Source: Sinonovacula constricta (Eukaryota > Mollusca > Bivalvia > Cardiida > Solecurtidae). Taken from it: a stretch of 64,000 nt of DNA. The DNA lies in contig CM017561.1 in NCBI GenBank assembly GCA_007844125.1, positions 62,911,256 to 62,975,255 of the forward strand, written 5' to 3'. The number at the start of each line of letters is the position of its first letter. Positions within the stretch are counted from its first letter, which is position 1. Positions 12,246-24,554 of this stretch are shown here, piece by piece. Made by a program: the position numbers and the translations under genes. The notes below the pieces were generated by a model. The model did no database searches, had not been told where the DNA came from, and was given only the letters and a program-made list of their open reading frames with translations.

Positions 12246-13084
12246 TTGTTTCATTTAACTGTCAATCGATGATTGTATACGTGCACTATTTGGCAATCTA
12301 TGGTTATTCAGACGTTGAACTTTAGGATCATACTTGTCATTGGCTCTGAGTGCCGGGGAGGATGTTATTGGTTCTTGATTGGGTCACACCTTGCAATAAT
12401 ACATAGCATTGTTTGTTTGTTTTATGTGTAGTTGTTTTATGTTTTTGTGTTATATGAGATGTGTTACCTTCTTTTGGTTGAGGTTTAATTTCATTAAGTA
12501 ACTTTATTTTGTACCACGCAATGCATTCTTTGTAAATGAAAAATACTTTAAGCAAGTATGTTCACACAAAAATGATTGGCGTAGTTGATCCGGGAACGGA
12601 CCATGCAGCTACAAAGTAATTAGCGAAAATTCAAACTCGGGAAATGCTGCGACATTGCGCGCGCATACGTGTAATGACAGCTGTGTACACACTATCTTCA
12701 TATGCCAAACAATGAAGACTAAGAATGTCGATCCAAGGCGGATGTTAAGCTATTCATTGGAATTAATTAAAACATCAGTTTCGACAGAAACGCAATATTA
12801 TAGTTAAATTGCGTGTTTTATCGTGCGGAGTGATTTTTAGTGCAGTTTCTGTTTTAACGGTACACGATGACTTGGACAACTCGTGCGGTTTCGGAACTGT
12901 AATGTACAAGTTTGATAAATACGATTTTTTGATAATAATTTATGTTATTTCTTTCTGCAGAGTACATATAAAAGCGCGTTTGTGTTGATAAATTGAAGCC
13001 AGTTATTGTGTTCGTTTAAATTTATTTCGTACCAAGAAACGGTTGAAATGTTACTATAAATAATCGGGTGACCTAGAAACGTTT

Positions 13085-13330
13085 GAAGCGGTAGTGAAAA
13101 TAACTCTACCGTTACGAGCATTCCGATTTTTCCGTTTCTACCGTTTCTAGCGTTCCAAGCGCTCCGGTTATAGCGTTTATACCGTTTACACCGTTTCAAG
13201 CGTTTGTAGCGCTCCGTTGCATTTCCATTTCCACTCCGTTCCGTTTCCGTTTCAACAGGAAACGAAAAACGTTTCATTTCCATTTCCACTCCGTTCCGTT
13301 TGTCAATTTCATGATTTTCAGTACTGTACT
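13085..13330 (-). repeat. Second GTTTC-rich tract with inverted terminal arm
   Basis: On minus this opens with the arm agtacagtactgaaaatcat (ending at 13,330), followed by gaaattgaca, the same arm as at 9,251-9,280 but facing the other way. About 220 bases of GGAAACG/CGTTTC-type units lie inside the arm. In both copies the repeat tract lies inward of the arm, so 9,251-13,330 could be one element about 4.1 kb long with inverted edges. The tracts themselves are not simple inverted copies: both are pyrimidine-rich on plus. Confidence 0.65.
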
Positions 13331-13534
13331 CGAAAAAAAAACACACACAAAAAAACAAAAACAAAACAAAAAAATTGAGCTTTTCTTTAAACGTAAATGT
13401 TGTATCCGTGTTCTGCCCATGAATGAAAGACTGCGATTTCCTACACTTGTTTCGCTATTATCACACATTTGTTATACATAGATGTACACAGTTAAATGTC
13501 CAGCACGAAGAAAGAAATTCCAAGCAAATTAATA

Positions 13535-13645
13535 TTTCAAAGAAACGTTGAACCTGATTCGAACCTACAACCCTTTAGTTACTTTCTTTGCAAATGTCCA
13601 TTGAAATCATGACATGCTTACGCAATGCACTAAGGGGTAAAACCT
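13535..13645 (-). repeat. tRNA-derived SINE-like sequence
   Basis: On minus, the stretch taactaaagggttgtaggttcgaatcagg (about 13,554-13,583) resembles the 3' half of an anticodon arm plus a T-arm B box (ggttcgaatc). The A box is weak and I cannot close an acceptor stem. A SINE head or tRNA pseudogene is the likeliest reading. Confidence 0.35.
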
Positions 13646-13924
13646 CGCTGGAGGACCACATCACTATGTGGGCACCCCGCTCAAAGGAGCACTTTTCTTT
13701 AGAACCATTGATTTTATCATGCATTGCATTCTTCCGGTACTCCGGAAAGAGGATCACTTCGCTACCCTGGACCTGAGACACTTATTTCAGAACCAGTCAT
13801 CACATTCACACTTCCCCGATATAAGGGATACCACCTAGTCCGAGCTGACTTGTTACCCTAGCTGAATGTGTGGCTTTAACATTTTGTGTCTAACTAATGA
13901 TTTTCTTTTCATTGCTTGCATTTG

Positions 13925-14165
13925 AGAAACCAATCAGGAAGTGCGTGGTTAGAGCTCTGTAAAACCCGTTTAAGCACCTCAGTCGGTCCATATTGCCGAC
14001 TGACCATTCCAAGGTGGTAACTGTCGGGTTTGCTCTTTTCGTTAATTGACTCATCACAATTTGTTTTTACTTTTCGCTTGTCTTGCATGTGAAATACCTT
14101 TGTTCTATGCCTTTTTGGAGTTTGGTATATGTTGCAATGCTCATAGGACTTTGTCAAATATTCTT
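13925..14165 (-). repeat. Dispersed repeat, copy 1 (unknown family)
   Basis: On minus, the part at about 13,975-14,063 (gatgagtcaattaacg, then agcaaacccgacagtta, then tcggcaatatggaccgactg) clearly matches the plus strand at about 37,505-37,595. In addition, tttggtatatgttgcaatgctcata near 14,118-14,142 on plus recurs at about 35,802-35,826. This marks a short interspersed element or pieces of a larger one. No protein is recognised. Confidence 0.55.
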
Positions 14166-16030
14166 ATTTGTGATAAGAAAAATATAATTTGTCATTAGTG
14201 TCATTAGGGAATAAAAGTGTTAACATGAATTAGTGCTTAAAGCAGTATAAAGTCAGTTTTGATATAAAGTCAAGTTAATAATAATATAAACCAATTGTCT
14301 AAATAAGCTGTTAACACATTTATCAACGAATATGTAACCTGGTATTAAGTTAATCATGAGGTAAATAAGTCTAGTTAGTGGAATACTCATGATTTCCACC
14401 TGTAGAGCAATTGAAGTTTAAAGAACGATATTTGTCTAATATCAAGAAATAATTTATTTTACCTAGAAGTATTAAGGCCTGAAGTTGGGTTCAATTTTAT
14501 AAACGTGATTGCGAACAGCATTGACACAAGAAGTTTGCGTTTACCATATATTTTCTTATATTGTGTGTATAAATATTGTAAAGTTTACATTGTGCTTTTT
14601 GCCTTTCTTCTTTTACCCCTCAAAATCAAGAAACCCATATTGCGATATCATCGCACTTCATGGCTTTGTATCGATATCTCTTTTCACATTTTACTTTTCA
14701 AATATTCAAAAATGTTTAACTATTTAAACGAAATGACCCATGCGACTTTTTGGTGTTGTAACGCTCGAGAATCAGAATGTCACGCGCGACAACTCATATA
14801 TCTAATGAATGAAAATAATTTTGCTGACGGTCATTATTATATACACAGATCGCCATGAATACAGGTAAAAGAAGCGCTGAAAGACCTAATGGTCAATTTT
14901 CTCTTACAAATTCCTTTAATTATATCGCATGAACCTCACAAAAATATAATATTCTTATATTTACATATATGTAAACTCGCTCGTTTAGAATACGATCTTA
15001 GTTGATAGCTAAATGCAGTTTTTGTAAATGCTTTAAATTATTTTTAAGGAAATATATGTTCGACTGATGCATTTTGCTTTTCTGACACGCCCGCTTGACT
15101 TATACATCAAGTGTGGAATGGCAAATGGTAATGGTATAGAAGCCATTTACATTTAAGCACTATAATATGGTCTAGCATGTTATTTTACCCACAAGGTGGC
15201 CGCAAAACTTATTAAGCGATGTATAAAAACTGTAATTTTTCGTTGTCAGATTCTAATAACACAGTGTTTAAATATATAATATATTTCCTTTAATGCCTTA
15301 AAATGACGCCTATAGTCTTTACAAAGCAAACTACACACGTGTTTAATGAATCACGTGTAAATAGCTGATCTTCTGGGCGTGTTAACATTGCTGACCGATG
15401 GTGAATAAATGATACTGGTTCAAAATTCTATACATGCATTCATTTGATCGGCCTACGTCCTAGAAGTTGCTTAATTGTATAGTTAGTTATTATATCTATA
15501 CTCGAATCGGTACGTTCTTAAAAATCTACTTTAGCATTCCAACCAATGAAATATGCAAGGAGAAGTATCGAGCAAATATCTGTTGAAATAATTAAATTGC
15601 CTACGTGAATGCGACGTGTAGCAGTTCCAAATTATGGCGTAGTAATTCTAAACCGAAATAATGTATGCAAACGAACAATTTATGCTAAGATGGACATTGA
15701 ATCCTGGCCGAACCACATGTTGCAGTATTGGTGAAAGAATGGAGCATGAACCCTATTTAGGTGGTTTTAATTCGAAAAAATGACCAAAGACAATACGAAA
15801 ATCGGATTTTTTGAAATTAAGATAGATGATTGGCAATAAAAAGTGATTTAACATAAGGATGAAGATAAACATTATCTATTAAGCTGCTGGATCGATAAAA
15901 CGTTGACTCCCTTCTCTTTGACAACATATCGTAAGAAATAAAATAAATCAGAATATTACCACTATTTAATTAAAGCACTTGTTATTAAAAGAAAACACAC
16001 CATGCAAACAACAAATATATAAAGACCTAC

Positions 16031-16195
16031 TTGGACATGGCCCCTTAGAACACGCCTGTGTCTCGTTATAGTATCCAGAACAGTCTTGGCCACCATAAAA
16101 TGGCCCGTAACAGTTTCGTGTCCTGTATTCTGTACCATTGGCGCAAGTGACTGAACATGGTCTCCAATCGGACCAATCGGCCCAAACACCATCCA
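16031..16195 (-). CDS. TSP1 repeat exon
   Basis: A 165-bp phase 1-1 exon, acceptor atattttag, donor GTAGGT. It encodes a complete but slightly short TSP1 domain: WADWSDW, loop CSVTCANG, arginine strand YRTRNC, then YGPFYGGQDC, QAC and GPCP. The stretch between the fourth cysteine and GG lacks the usual NPxP, which accounts for the lower length. All six cysteines are present, with an NGT sequon. It lies at the edge of the large duplicated block. In copy B the matching position, around 33.57 kb, holds a LINE fragment and no exon. Confidence 0.95.
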
Positions 16196-16971
16196 CTAAA
16201 ATATTTTTCACATAAGAATTTAAAGAAATTGTGTTCAATCAAAGGTTGTGCATTTAAAAAAGTATAGTGTTAAAGAATATTCCATTTTTAAATAATGCAT
16301 CAGCTTGAAGTAACTGTTATCAACATGTTATATTACATGCTGTTTAAATATATTGATCAGTCAGAACCCACCACATACATGCAAATGCTAAGGCATGTTT
16401 TAGTGCCATTACAAGATGTTAGACAAAACTACAGCAAATGATTGCGAATGGGAATTAGAAAAACGAAAATTGAAAAAGAGTCTTGGGGATTAATGTCCCG
16501 TTTAACTTATATGGTTTCGGAAACTGGAGGAATGTATCGTTATATCATGTACCTTTAGAAATATTTATCATTGAAAAGTAAGGGACATTTTTGTTACAGA
16601 CAAACTTTATGTTAGTGTAGGATAAGCTTAAACTAACTGTTCACATGCGTGCAAATCAACTTACAAAGAGGACTGACAAGAATCGAAGTGAATTAAACGA
16701 TACGTTTTTTTGTATTACTACAACAACGAGTACATGTAATAATGTCTTTACGAAGTTATATAATTTACTCGATAATGAGGAACACGAATAAGCTATGCGT
16801 TTTCTTTTCCGAGCTTACTTAACTTGAAATCCTTTTGTTTACCTAAGGAAAAGGGATGCATATTTTGTTTATGACAACGGAATCTTAAAGGCACAACACA
16901 TTCACGTGTATCACATTTGTTTTTAGATCATGAGTTCTGTGTCTACAAGAACAAAACCACATTTAACTTAC
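16196..16971 (-). other. Intron between two TSP1 exons
   Basis: AT-rich, 776 bases, no coding remnant, repeat or transposon recognised. It is the shortest TSP1-TSP1 intron in the window apart from 62,655-63,501, which is of similar size. Confidence 0.6.
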
Positions 16972-17142
16972 CAGGACACTCGGTTGGAAAGCAATACCCA
17001 TGGTCGCTTTTAGTACCAGGACAGTTCATGCCGCCAAATTGCGGTAGTGGGTTATCACATGTCCGGGTTCTGGACCTTGTTCCATTACCACATGTTACTG
17101 AACAATTTTTCCATGGCAACCAGGTTGACCAGCCACCATTTA
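16972..17142 (-). CDS. TSP1 repeat exon
   Basis: A 171-bp phase 1-1 exon, acceptor ttcttctag, donor GTAAGT. It encodes a complete TSP1 domain: WSTWLPW, CSVTCGNG, RSRTRTC, NPLPQFGG, MNC, and the ending GYCFPTECPG. Six cysteines and an NGT sequon are present. The closest relative in the window is the exon at 49055-49225, which shares WLPW, CSVTCGNGT, RTRTC, NPLP and CFPTECPG. The two are most simply products of an older duplication of this part of the gene. Confidence 0.95.
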
Positions 17143-17717
17143 CTAGAAGAGAAGAAACAACTTTGTGCCAGCTTTCCAAAATCATTGTAATTGTAGCATT
17201 TGTTGGAATGTTTTTACTCCTATTATAGATTAAATTTGAGATTAAAATTAAATTTCATCTACCTAAGTCAAGTAAAAACAACAGCGACGGTGTGAAATAG
17301 TATGTGGTCAAAACAGCAGCCAAAATAACAAGCGTCATCCTGCCACTAAACGGGCATCCAGTGAGATGAATAGCAGTGAGCTTAAAAATGCCATTAGACC
17401 AAATCTAGCAGGTTATACAGAGGACGGAAACAGTGATGCCCTTTGGCAAGTTTTCCAGCGATTTGATGGCATGGTGAACCGTACACCTGGCAAACTAAGT
17501 CAAAGAGGTATAGGGTGCTTCATATGTCATGGACAGGGGCACTTTGCTCGACAGCGTCCGAAGAAACAAGTGAGAGGTCCCAGTAGATACTATGTTGATT
17601 AGTAAAGGCAAAAGCCTGACTGTAGATGACAGCCGGCAAAAGGGTGGCATCTACATATGTGGGCAGGTGAATATTCACAGCAGATAACGGCGCCACGAGT
17701 ACGGTCTTATCACACCG

Positions 17718-17770
17718 TAAAATCTGATAACTGCCAGCTGCTGCAGCCAGAGGTAACCTTTTAAGTTTTT
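17718..17770 (+). repeat. 53-bp direct repeat inside gypsy relic, copy 1
   Basis: The sequence from taaaatctgataactgccag to accttttaagttttt is repeated exactly at 18,553-18,605, 835 bases away. It falls between the gag and protease-like parts here and inside reverse transcriptase at the second site, so at least one copy is a secondary insertion. Confidence 0.9.
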
Positions 17771-18552
17771 ACCAGAGGTTAAGCATCGTGAGCCATAGTG
17801 TTAAATCGGATCGAGATACCATGCCTGCGTAGATGCAGTAAACAAAAGGCCAGAAAGATTATTATTGCAGTGGACGTGTGTTTACCAGCTCTGTCATTAT
17901 AGATGTTTTAATAGAAAGAGGCGAGGAAGATGGCAACTTACTACCTGGTTGAATTAAACCCAAAGTTCCATGAGAAGTAATATTTACTACAGTCATCCAC
18001 TCTGGTTGACATAAACAAATCACCCACCTGCAAGGTGAGAGCCCTAAATCCTTCGACAAGATGCCCTGATTACAAATGCGGAAAGAATTGAGGACGTGGT
18101 AAGCAGTATTGCTGATCAAGAGCGAGCAGCCGAGGATGGTAATGTTTTCCGAAGTTCGGTCCCCAAGCACGCCCCACTAGAATAAGTCAGACCCCTCAGG
18201 CAAGTTCTATCGACCCATTTAAAGGCTCTGTTTAACAGGTCAGTAGAAGGCCTAAGTCAATATGAAAGAATAGTACTGACAGGGTGGTTGATAAAGTATC
18301 CGCATGCATTCTCCAAACACGAGTGGGAAATATGTTCCGCGAATACAGGACTGTCTCGATACCGTTGCAGGTGCCTCAGTCTTTAGCAGCTTCGACCTCA
18401 CCAGTGGCTATGTTCAAATACCAATGAACGAACAAGACATACCAAAACAGCACAATAGTACGGTCACTATGAGTTGTTTAGAAAACCGTTTGGTTTAAAC
18501 GCATCCAAAGAACATTCCAAAGGGCAATGGAGTTGGCTCTGCAAGGTTCAGT

Positions 18553-18605
18553 TAAAATCTGATAACTGCCAGCTGCTGCAGCCAGAGGTAACCTTTTAAG
18601 TTTTT
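18553..18605 (+). repeat. 53-bp direct repeat inside gypsy relic, copy 2
   Basis: Exact second copy of 17,718-17,770. It sits right after the RT piece corresponding to the KPFGLNA...FQRAMELALQG region, where a normal pol would continue to the catalytic YxDD box. That box is missing here. Confidence 0.9.
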
Positions 18606-20560
18606 TGAAGACTTCGCAAAAAAGAAACACATTCAACTGGTATGAGAGTGCTTTCAACACACACTCTGAAAAAGGCCCTCGTAAGTCGTAAAGTGATGGG
18701 TTATCCTTGCGACGGTGCAGGAACATTTGTGCCCGACGTGGATGAATCTGGTGATGACATTGGGATGTTCTACACAGGAGCAGGATGGTCGTAAACGTAT
18801 TATTGCATATTGCATATGCCATTAATGGGCTTAAATGAATCGGAGCAAAACTATTGCTCAACGGAGAAAAAAACCCAACTACTTTCCATTATTAACTGTG
18901 TACAGTACTTTCGGCAGTACTTACTAGGGAGAAAGTTCCTCATACGCAATTACCACCAGGCGCTATTGTGGCTTCTACAAATGAAAGAGCCCAGAGGCAA
19001 GGTTACAAGATGGCTGGAAATCCTAGCCTGATATGATTTTGAGATCGTCCTGGACGCTTGCAGGGCCATTACGATGCATTGTCATGATGCCCAACACCAA
19101 GCGACTGTGATTGCGCAGATGTGGATACCTCTGAGCCATTAAAATATATTCCTAGTTGTAAATGTAAACAAAGAACAGAGCAAATGATATGGACATCCCG
19201 ATGAAGACATCAACACCTGTGGAAGCCCAACAAAAGTGCAGCTGAATGGAGGGACATCAATCTAAAGTGCAGGAACTCTAGCAATCATCTGATCCAGACC
19301 TAGCCATAGTCCACCTTGGGCTAGTTTAAGCCAAGCGACCAACAAAGGATTCAATGGGACACAGAGCCCTGCAGCGAGGCACTATTGAATACTGGTGGAC
19401 AACCTTATCCTTAAAGATTTTGTCATGTACAAGTCCACTTGCACGTATCTTTAGTCAAAGTTTGTTGTGCCAGCATTCTGTAAAGAATTTATGAGTCTTA
19501 CAAATACTCTCTTATAGGTGGCCACTTTGAAATCAACTCTTGCTGCAGTTTTATACTGGTTAAACATGAACAAAAATGACCGCCTTTACGTTACCTCGTG
19601 ATTTGACGCATGTGAAGCCAACAAACTGCCTCAAACACCACCCAGGGCATCAATGGGACACATCAGTTCTGGGGCACCTTTTGACGTCATTGCCATGGAT
19701 TGTATGAGACCCTTTCCCATCACACTTCGTGAGAACAGATATTCTTGTTGCGACTGATCTATTCACGAAGTATGTTGAGGTCTTGGATGTTTCCTGTCAA
19801 ACTGCGTGTGTGCAGACAAGATTGCTGAAGATATCATACCATTTTCGGGCGCCAATATGTATCCATACAAAGCAAGTTACGGCTTTTGAAAGCCATCTCT
19901 TTAAGGAGTTATACAAGCTATTGTGTATCCGCAAGTTGTGAAAGTTGCAAGTTGCGAAAAAGTTCGGCATCACCAGTGCAATGACCAGGTGAGCGCTTCG
20001 GTAGAACCCTTGTTAACATTGCTAAGGCCTACTTGCAGGACTGGGACGTGAACTTCAGTATCCTTGCCAGGGCATAATTGTTGACACCCAGCCGAAAAAC
20101 ATCTATAACACCGAACATGCTGACGACTGGACGTGAGCTAAGACTACCTGCTGAATTTAGTATTTCCAGGTCCATTGAAAGCCATTACGACTCCTGGGGA
20201 CTTTGCGAGGAGTCTACCATCCAGAATGCTTCAAGCTCATCAAGTTCAAATGGACCACCTGGGTTCATATGCGGCCAGAAACAAAGAAGCCTACGAAGGT
20301 CTTTTCTGCTGCCATAGGCAGCTGGGATCTTGATTGGTGCCCAAAAAGAAACTCGGAAGGTTAGGGTTAATCCTAAACTGGAGAAGGCATTTGAAGGGCC
20401 CTGCCTAAGAAAAAAACGACTGTCACAGGTAAACTCTGCTGTCCAGCCAGCTAGATCTGGCTGGGAACGTCTTTGCTGCCATAATAACCTCAAACCCTCT
20501 CGGGGCAACCAGTGCCTAAGTAGATTTCATCAGCCAAGGAGCACCTGAACGCTAAATAGC

Positions 20561-21660
20561 CGACAAAATAAACACTAAACCAGCTGCCTATTTATATGTG
20601 CATATGTAAAAAAAAAACATTTGCACGAACCTAACTGGCATATAAAGAGTGGATGGATAGTGTTAAACAATAAGACAATAAACATGCATTCATAACCTGT
20701 CAGAGACTACAGTGAAGTGATGCAGAATCACAAGACATATACTTATGGAAATTCTAAAGCCATTCTTTATGGTACTACATGGGCCATTATTATAGTAAAA
20801 CAGACTGAACCGCGCAGTTTTATTATTAACTTATGCATGTGGAATCACATTGGTTTCATTCAGACATACAGATATGAGCCTTAAGATGTGGGCAGAATCA
20901 AAAGGTCGGGTAGCGCAAACCAGTGTGTTTGAAGGTGGGAGCGACTTTAGTGAATATGCAGTACCGAGTTGTTGATCATATTATGAAGTATCATTTTGCA
21001 ATAGACATTAGACCAAGTCCCATTCTACTGCTCTTGTGCCTGTTCAGGTGCCATGACGAGGCATCAAGTACTGATAGCAGACGGTGGTTTCACTTATCCG
21101 TCCCCATTCTTTGTCAGGAACCGCTCGCCCCATCTAATTGGTAAAGAGGACATGACAGCATTGCCCCAACAAGAGTCGCAGTCTATTTTAAACACTCTCG
21201 ACAATACAGGCCGGTTTCTAAGGCGCGTCATTGATTTATCCAATCGCAGCCATAAAGACTGAGATGACAGGTCCAGCGCGCCAGCATAAGACGCGAAAGA
21301 AAGTGTCATGATGTCAATGCTGGGAGAGTGTAAGGAAAATAAAAATAGATGAAAGTAGGCATTAAGCAGGCCAAACAACATTTATACCATGGCAATGTTT
21401 TGATGGCATTGAATTCAAGTTGCCGCTTATAATAACAGACCAGTCTGAGGTTAACCATGCACGTTCACTGGGTCGCCTGCCTTACGACAGGCCCGCATAT
21501 CACATGGCCACATAGAATGTTCGATGTTTATAAGTTGCCTGTCATGATAAGTGTGGCAGGACCACTTATTACCCGGTCATATGGGGGCTTTCGGTGGGTA
21601 CTGAGGGGCGATGATCATCAAGTGTCATTTTAAGCATACAGACTATCTGGTGACGATATG
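20561..21660. other. Possible 3' untranslated/LTR part of the gypsy relic
   Basis: This stretch is less AT-rich than the surrounding intron and contains scattered open frames with no recognised domain. Position and composition suggest it belongs to the retroelement, but I found no matching upstream LTR, no clean TG...CA ends and no target duplication. It could equally be another decayed repeat. Confidence 0.3.
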
Positions 21661-23159
21661 AAGTAAAAAAAAATGTGTTTTTTAATTGTAAAAAAACAGT
21701 GAATTATATCTAAACTTAAATTTTAACTTTAAAAAAAAGGTTATGTGTTTGATTACAGGAGCCGCAATTCTGGAAAACAACTAATGTGCAATGGACAATG
21801 TTATTTGGGATAACGGGCAACTGGAGGGAATATGCAGCATGTGTACTGGAACATTTACTTCTTGCAGGAAGTGGACATTCAATAAGTGTAAGGGCATACT
21901 GGCAACTATCAGAGAACTATATTGTTACTTAAGTCGTATGATTACTGTTTGTTTATGAACATTCCAATAGTTTGTTCCTCAGGCTAAGACGATCAATATA
22001 TCATTACTTTAAACGTCTATCACAAGTAATAATATTGCATCATAACTGTAGACACGTTAAACATGATTTTAATTGTGTTAAATAAATTGCAAGAGCATGC
22101 AATTGTTAATGTCATTAACAGAGACTGTTAGTATGCTGTGACTGATTTTCTTAACATTCTTATATTTTTTTCCAAAGTTAAGTTACCGTTATAAACGTTA
22201 CTTTTAAGCATTACATTTTACTTGATAATTTTGTTGCATTTCTATTATTTTGGGTGTTCATCTAAGACTTGCTAGTATATTTTTACATAATATTTGCCAT
22301 TTTGTTTAGTAAAGATTTTTTTCATGCTTTACAATAGTTTAACAATTAGAATTAAGCCTAGTTTTTTAAAGGTTTCGTCATGTTGTGAACATGCGCGCGG
22401 TTGCGGGCTTCGTAAGAGACACTCCTTTAAAATCTTTAGTTATGTTTTTCTTCATTCAGAAATATTATTCTAAAAACACTAAAGATATAAGTAAATCTCT
22501 TTAAGGAATTGTATAATGGCACATTGCTGCCATTTGGCTTCAGCCTTGTCTGACAGATGTACATGCATGTTTATTTTTTATTGTGAATTGTCACTTTAGA
22601 TGGGGCACACTTGATAACCTTTTGCATTTAACTTGAGTTTTATGGTAGTTTTTTTTTCACTTTAAATATTTTTTCGAAGTGCATTTAAGTTTAATTACCA
22701 TATCGGCGTCTGCCTCTGACTTAAAATCAATCAAGCCATCACCCTGGGCCGTTCAACAATATACACAACTTTTAAGATAAAGTTTAAAGTTTTTATTTGA
22801 CGGTTGGCTATTTAATTTTAATAGATTAATGTTGTCAATGATAAACAGGAACATTAACTGTTGAAGTAACCGGGAACCTGTCAAGGCTTAGACATTTACC
22901 TATTGTTTTATTGTTTATGCTTATTATGTATAATTTAAGATGTAATTTTGTTTAAAATACGTTTATGGGAACAGAATGTCTCTTGATTGCAAATCTTTAT
23001 TGTTATTAATTTTGAAACTAATTTAATTTTATTTATTTTTTATTTGGCCACTTGATTACCTTGTATGACATATAGATTTGCTTTGCTTGTATATCAAATG
23101 ACTAAACAGACAAACTGTATTGTATTGGGACACGTGCATATCCCATTTTGTCAACTTAC

Positions 23160-23330
23160 TTGGACACCATATAGTGAAGCAGTTCTCTGCTTCTTCGTTA
23201 CTTCCCACACAGTCGCTTCCACCGAACTTTGGCGCTGGATTGTCGCAGGTACGATTCCTCACATGCGTGCCGTTCTCGCAGGTAACACTACATGGTGACC
23301 AACTTCCCCAGTCTGACCACCCACCATTAA
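23160..23330 (-). CDS. TSP1 repeat exon
   Basis: A 171-bp phase 1-1 exon, acceptor attttcaaag, donor GTAAGT. It encodes a complete TSP1 domain: WSDWGSW, CSVTCENG, VRNRTC, NPAPKFGG, SDC, ENC and IWCP. Six cysteines and the NGT sequon are intact. It is the duplicate of the exon at 3797-3970: the first two thirds are almost the same, while the end has changed (NCFTIWCP against DCDTSLMCP) and is one codon shorter. It follows the ShKT exon at 24555-24674 in the gene, the same order as in the other copy. Confidence 0.95.
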
Positions 23331-24554
23331 CTTTGAAAATAACAATGATATATATCTATAAAAAATTTGTTAAAAGTGTAAACTCATATCAATAGGCATG
23401 TTCAAAGTGCTTTAAAGATACAAAGAATCTGGAAATGTATGTGAAATATTGCAATCGATCTTTTGTCACTCTCAGGCAAATCATTTATGCTTCAAACCTG
23501 CGAACAGCTTTGCATTTTTAAAAAGAAGCGAAACTTACAATGCTTGTAAAATGGAAAATTTGTGTCCATGCTCCTTATTTAAGAAGAAGAAAAAAACGTC
23601 GCGTAAGTATGGTTTTATTCACATTCAACATATTTAAACCATGTGTTACTGGAACATGTTATCGTAACTGATACTATTAAATAGAACTTACATATGCTAT
23701 ATTCATATTGATAAGTTACGTGCAGCCTTTAAGCAATACTTAAGTAGTTGTAGGTATTTCAATGTTTGTCCTAGTTTTTTTTGTCTTAAATAAACACAGA
23801 AAAAAATGCACATTACCTGAATAGCAACAGTGAAAGGTAATTTGTGTATGATGTTAACACAATTAAATGTGTCGTTCTGTGATAATACCTATAATTCTGT
23901 TTATAAAATAATTATATTACATGAAATTTTAATGGCATTATGTAATTATTATGGTAATGGTATTCACGCATTTTATGGTTACTTGTATAGTGAAATTGCT
24001 CAGTGTCACTTTTATATATTTTATATGTTAAACTTTTTTTTCTAAAATGCATGAACTGTTTTAAATGTTATAAATAAAATAAAGTTATATTTTTTTCAAA
24101 AGCGACACATTACATTTTCACTTTACAAGTAAGCGTAAACTTCGTGTATACCATTACCATAATAATAACATTACGTAATTAAAATTGTTGTGATTTGCTA
24201 TAAAAAAAACATATAATGTTATTTTTTTTTATTTTAAGGTAACCTCTGCGTTAAAACCAAAGCAATAGTATAATATCTAAAACACAAACTTAATTATTTA
24301 AATTCATTTTAAAGCAAATTGCATTTGTTTAAAAAAGTATAGTTTCATCATAAAAATTCTTTGCTTGCTTAATCTTCCTAAAAATAAAAATTCATTTGAT
24401 TATTTATTAGTTACGGTCATGTGATGGTACGCTGTTGTTGCCCAGTCAACAAATGTATATTGTATCTTGACAGAAAATAATAATTAGTAATTAGGTCATG
24501 CCTCCATGGTTCATAGAGACAATAAAATGTATTGCAACACTGGATTTCACTCAC
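23331..24554 (-). other. Intron, duplicate of 3,971-5,009
   Basis: AT-rich, with no exon or mobile element recognised. It is slightly longer than its counterpart. Poly-T/A runs lie near 24,030 and 24,200. Confidence 0.6.

Larger units (their letters stand above)
5130..16030 (-). other. Long intron, copy A of the duplicated cassette intron
   Basis: No host exon is recognised in these 10.9 kb. Many short blocks can be matched in order with 24.7-33.57 kb: for example about 5,740-5,870 with 29,985-30,110; 5,985-6,150 with 30,275-30,440; 8,600-8,960 with 30,800-31,190; 14,495-14,560 with 31,915-31,975; and 15,280-15,960 with 32,840-33,560. Between these blocks lie copy-specific insertions listed separately: the SINE-like head near 9,005, the GTTTC tracts, the C-rich array, the GAT/GCT repeat and a dispersed repeat at 13.9 kb. 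Long open frames here are chance or low-complexity frames. Confidence 0.7.
17300..20560 (+). mobile_element. Broken Ty3/gypsy-type LTR retrotransposon (pol region)
   Basis: Pieces appear in canonical gypsy order on plus. First comes a gag end with a CCHC-like knuckle, GCFICHGQGHFARQRPKK (17,514-17,567), in which the last Cys is Arg. Next is reverse transcriptase (18,304-18,450, VAGASVFSSFDLTSGYVQIP). RNase H follows (18,830-19,070, YFRQYLLGRKFL then KVTRWLEILA). Then integrase core (about 19,680-20,180, PFDVIAMDC, LVATDLFTKYVEVLDVSC, TAFESHLFKELYKLLCIRK). The integrase tail is at 20,330-20,550 (NPKLEKAFEGPCL, LSQVNSAVQPARSGWERL). The frame breaks many times by stops and indels, and the RT YxDD region is not visible. 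No LTRs were found. It lies antisense to the host gene. Confidence 0.9.
17143..23159 (-). other. Intron carrying a gypsy retroelement relic
   Basis: This 6-kb intron is largely taken up by the Ty3/gypsy relic at about 17.3-20.6 kb. The stretch from 20,560 to about 21,660 is less AT-rich than normal intron here and may be the element's untranslated or LTR part, but no repeat of it is seen upstream, so this is not supported. From 21,660 to 23,000 it is plain AT-rich intron with nothing recognised. Confidence 0.6.

Noticed and set aside
12945..13364. 139-codon minus-strand open frame
   Set aside because: It translates the GTTTC-rich repeat tract (runs of ETETE, RYKRL and similar) plus an A-rich run. 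There is no domain and no splice context.
17200..21660. LTRs of the gypsy relic
   Set aside because: No pair of long direct repeats or matching target duplication found by eye around the pol remains; the exact 53-bp repeat is internal.
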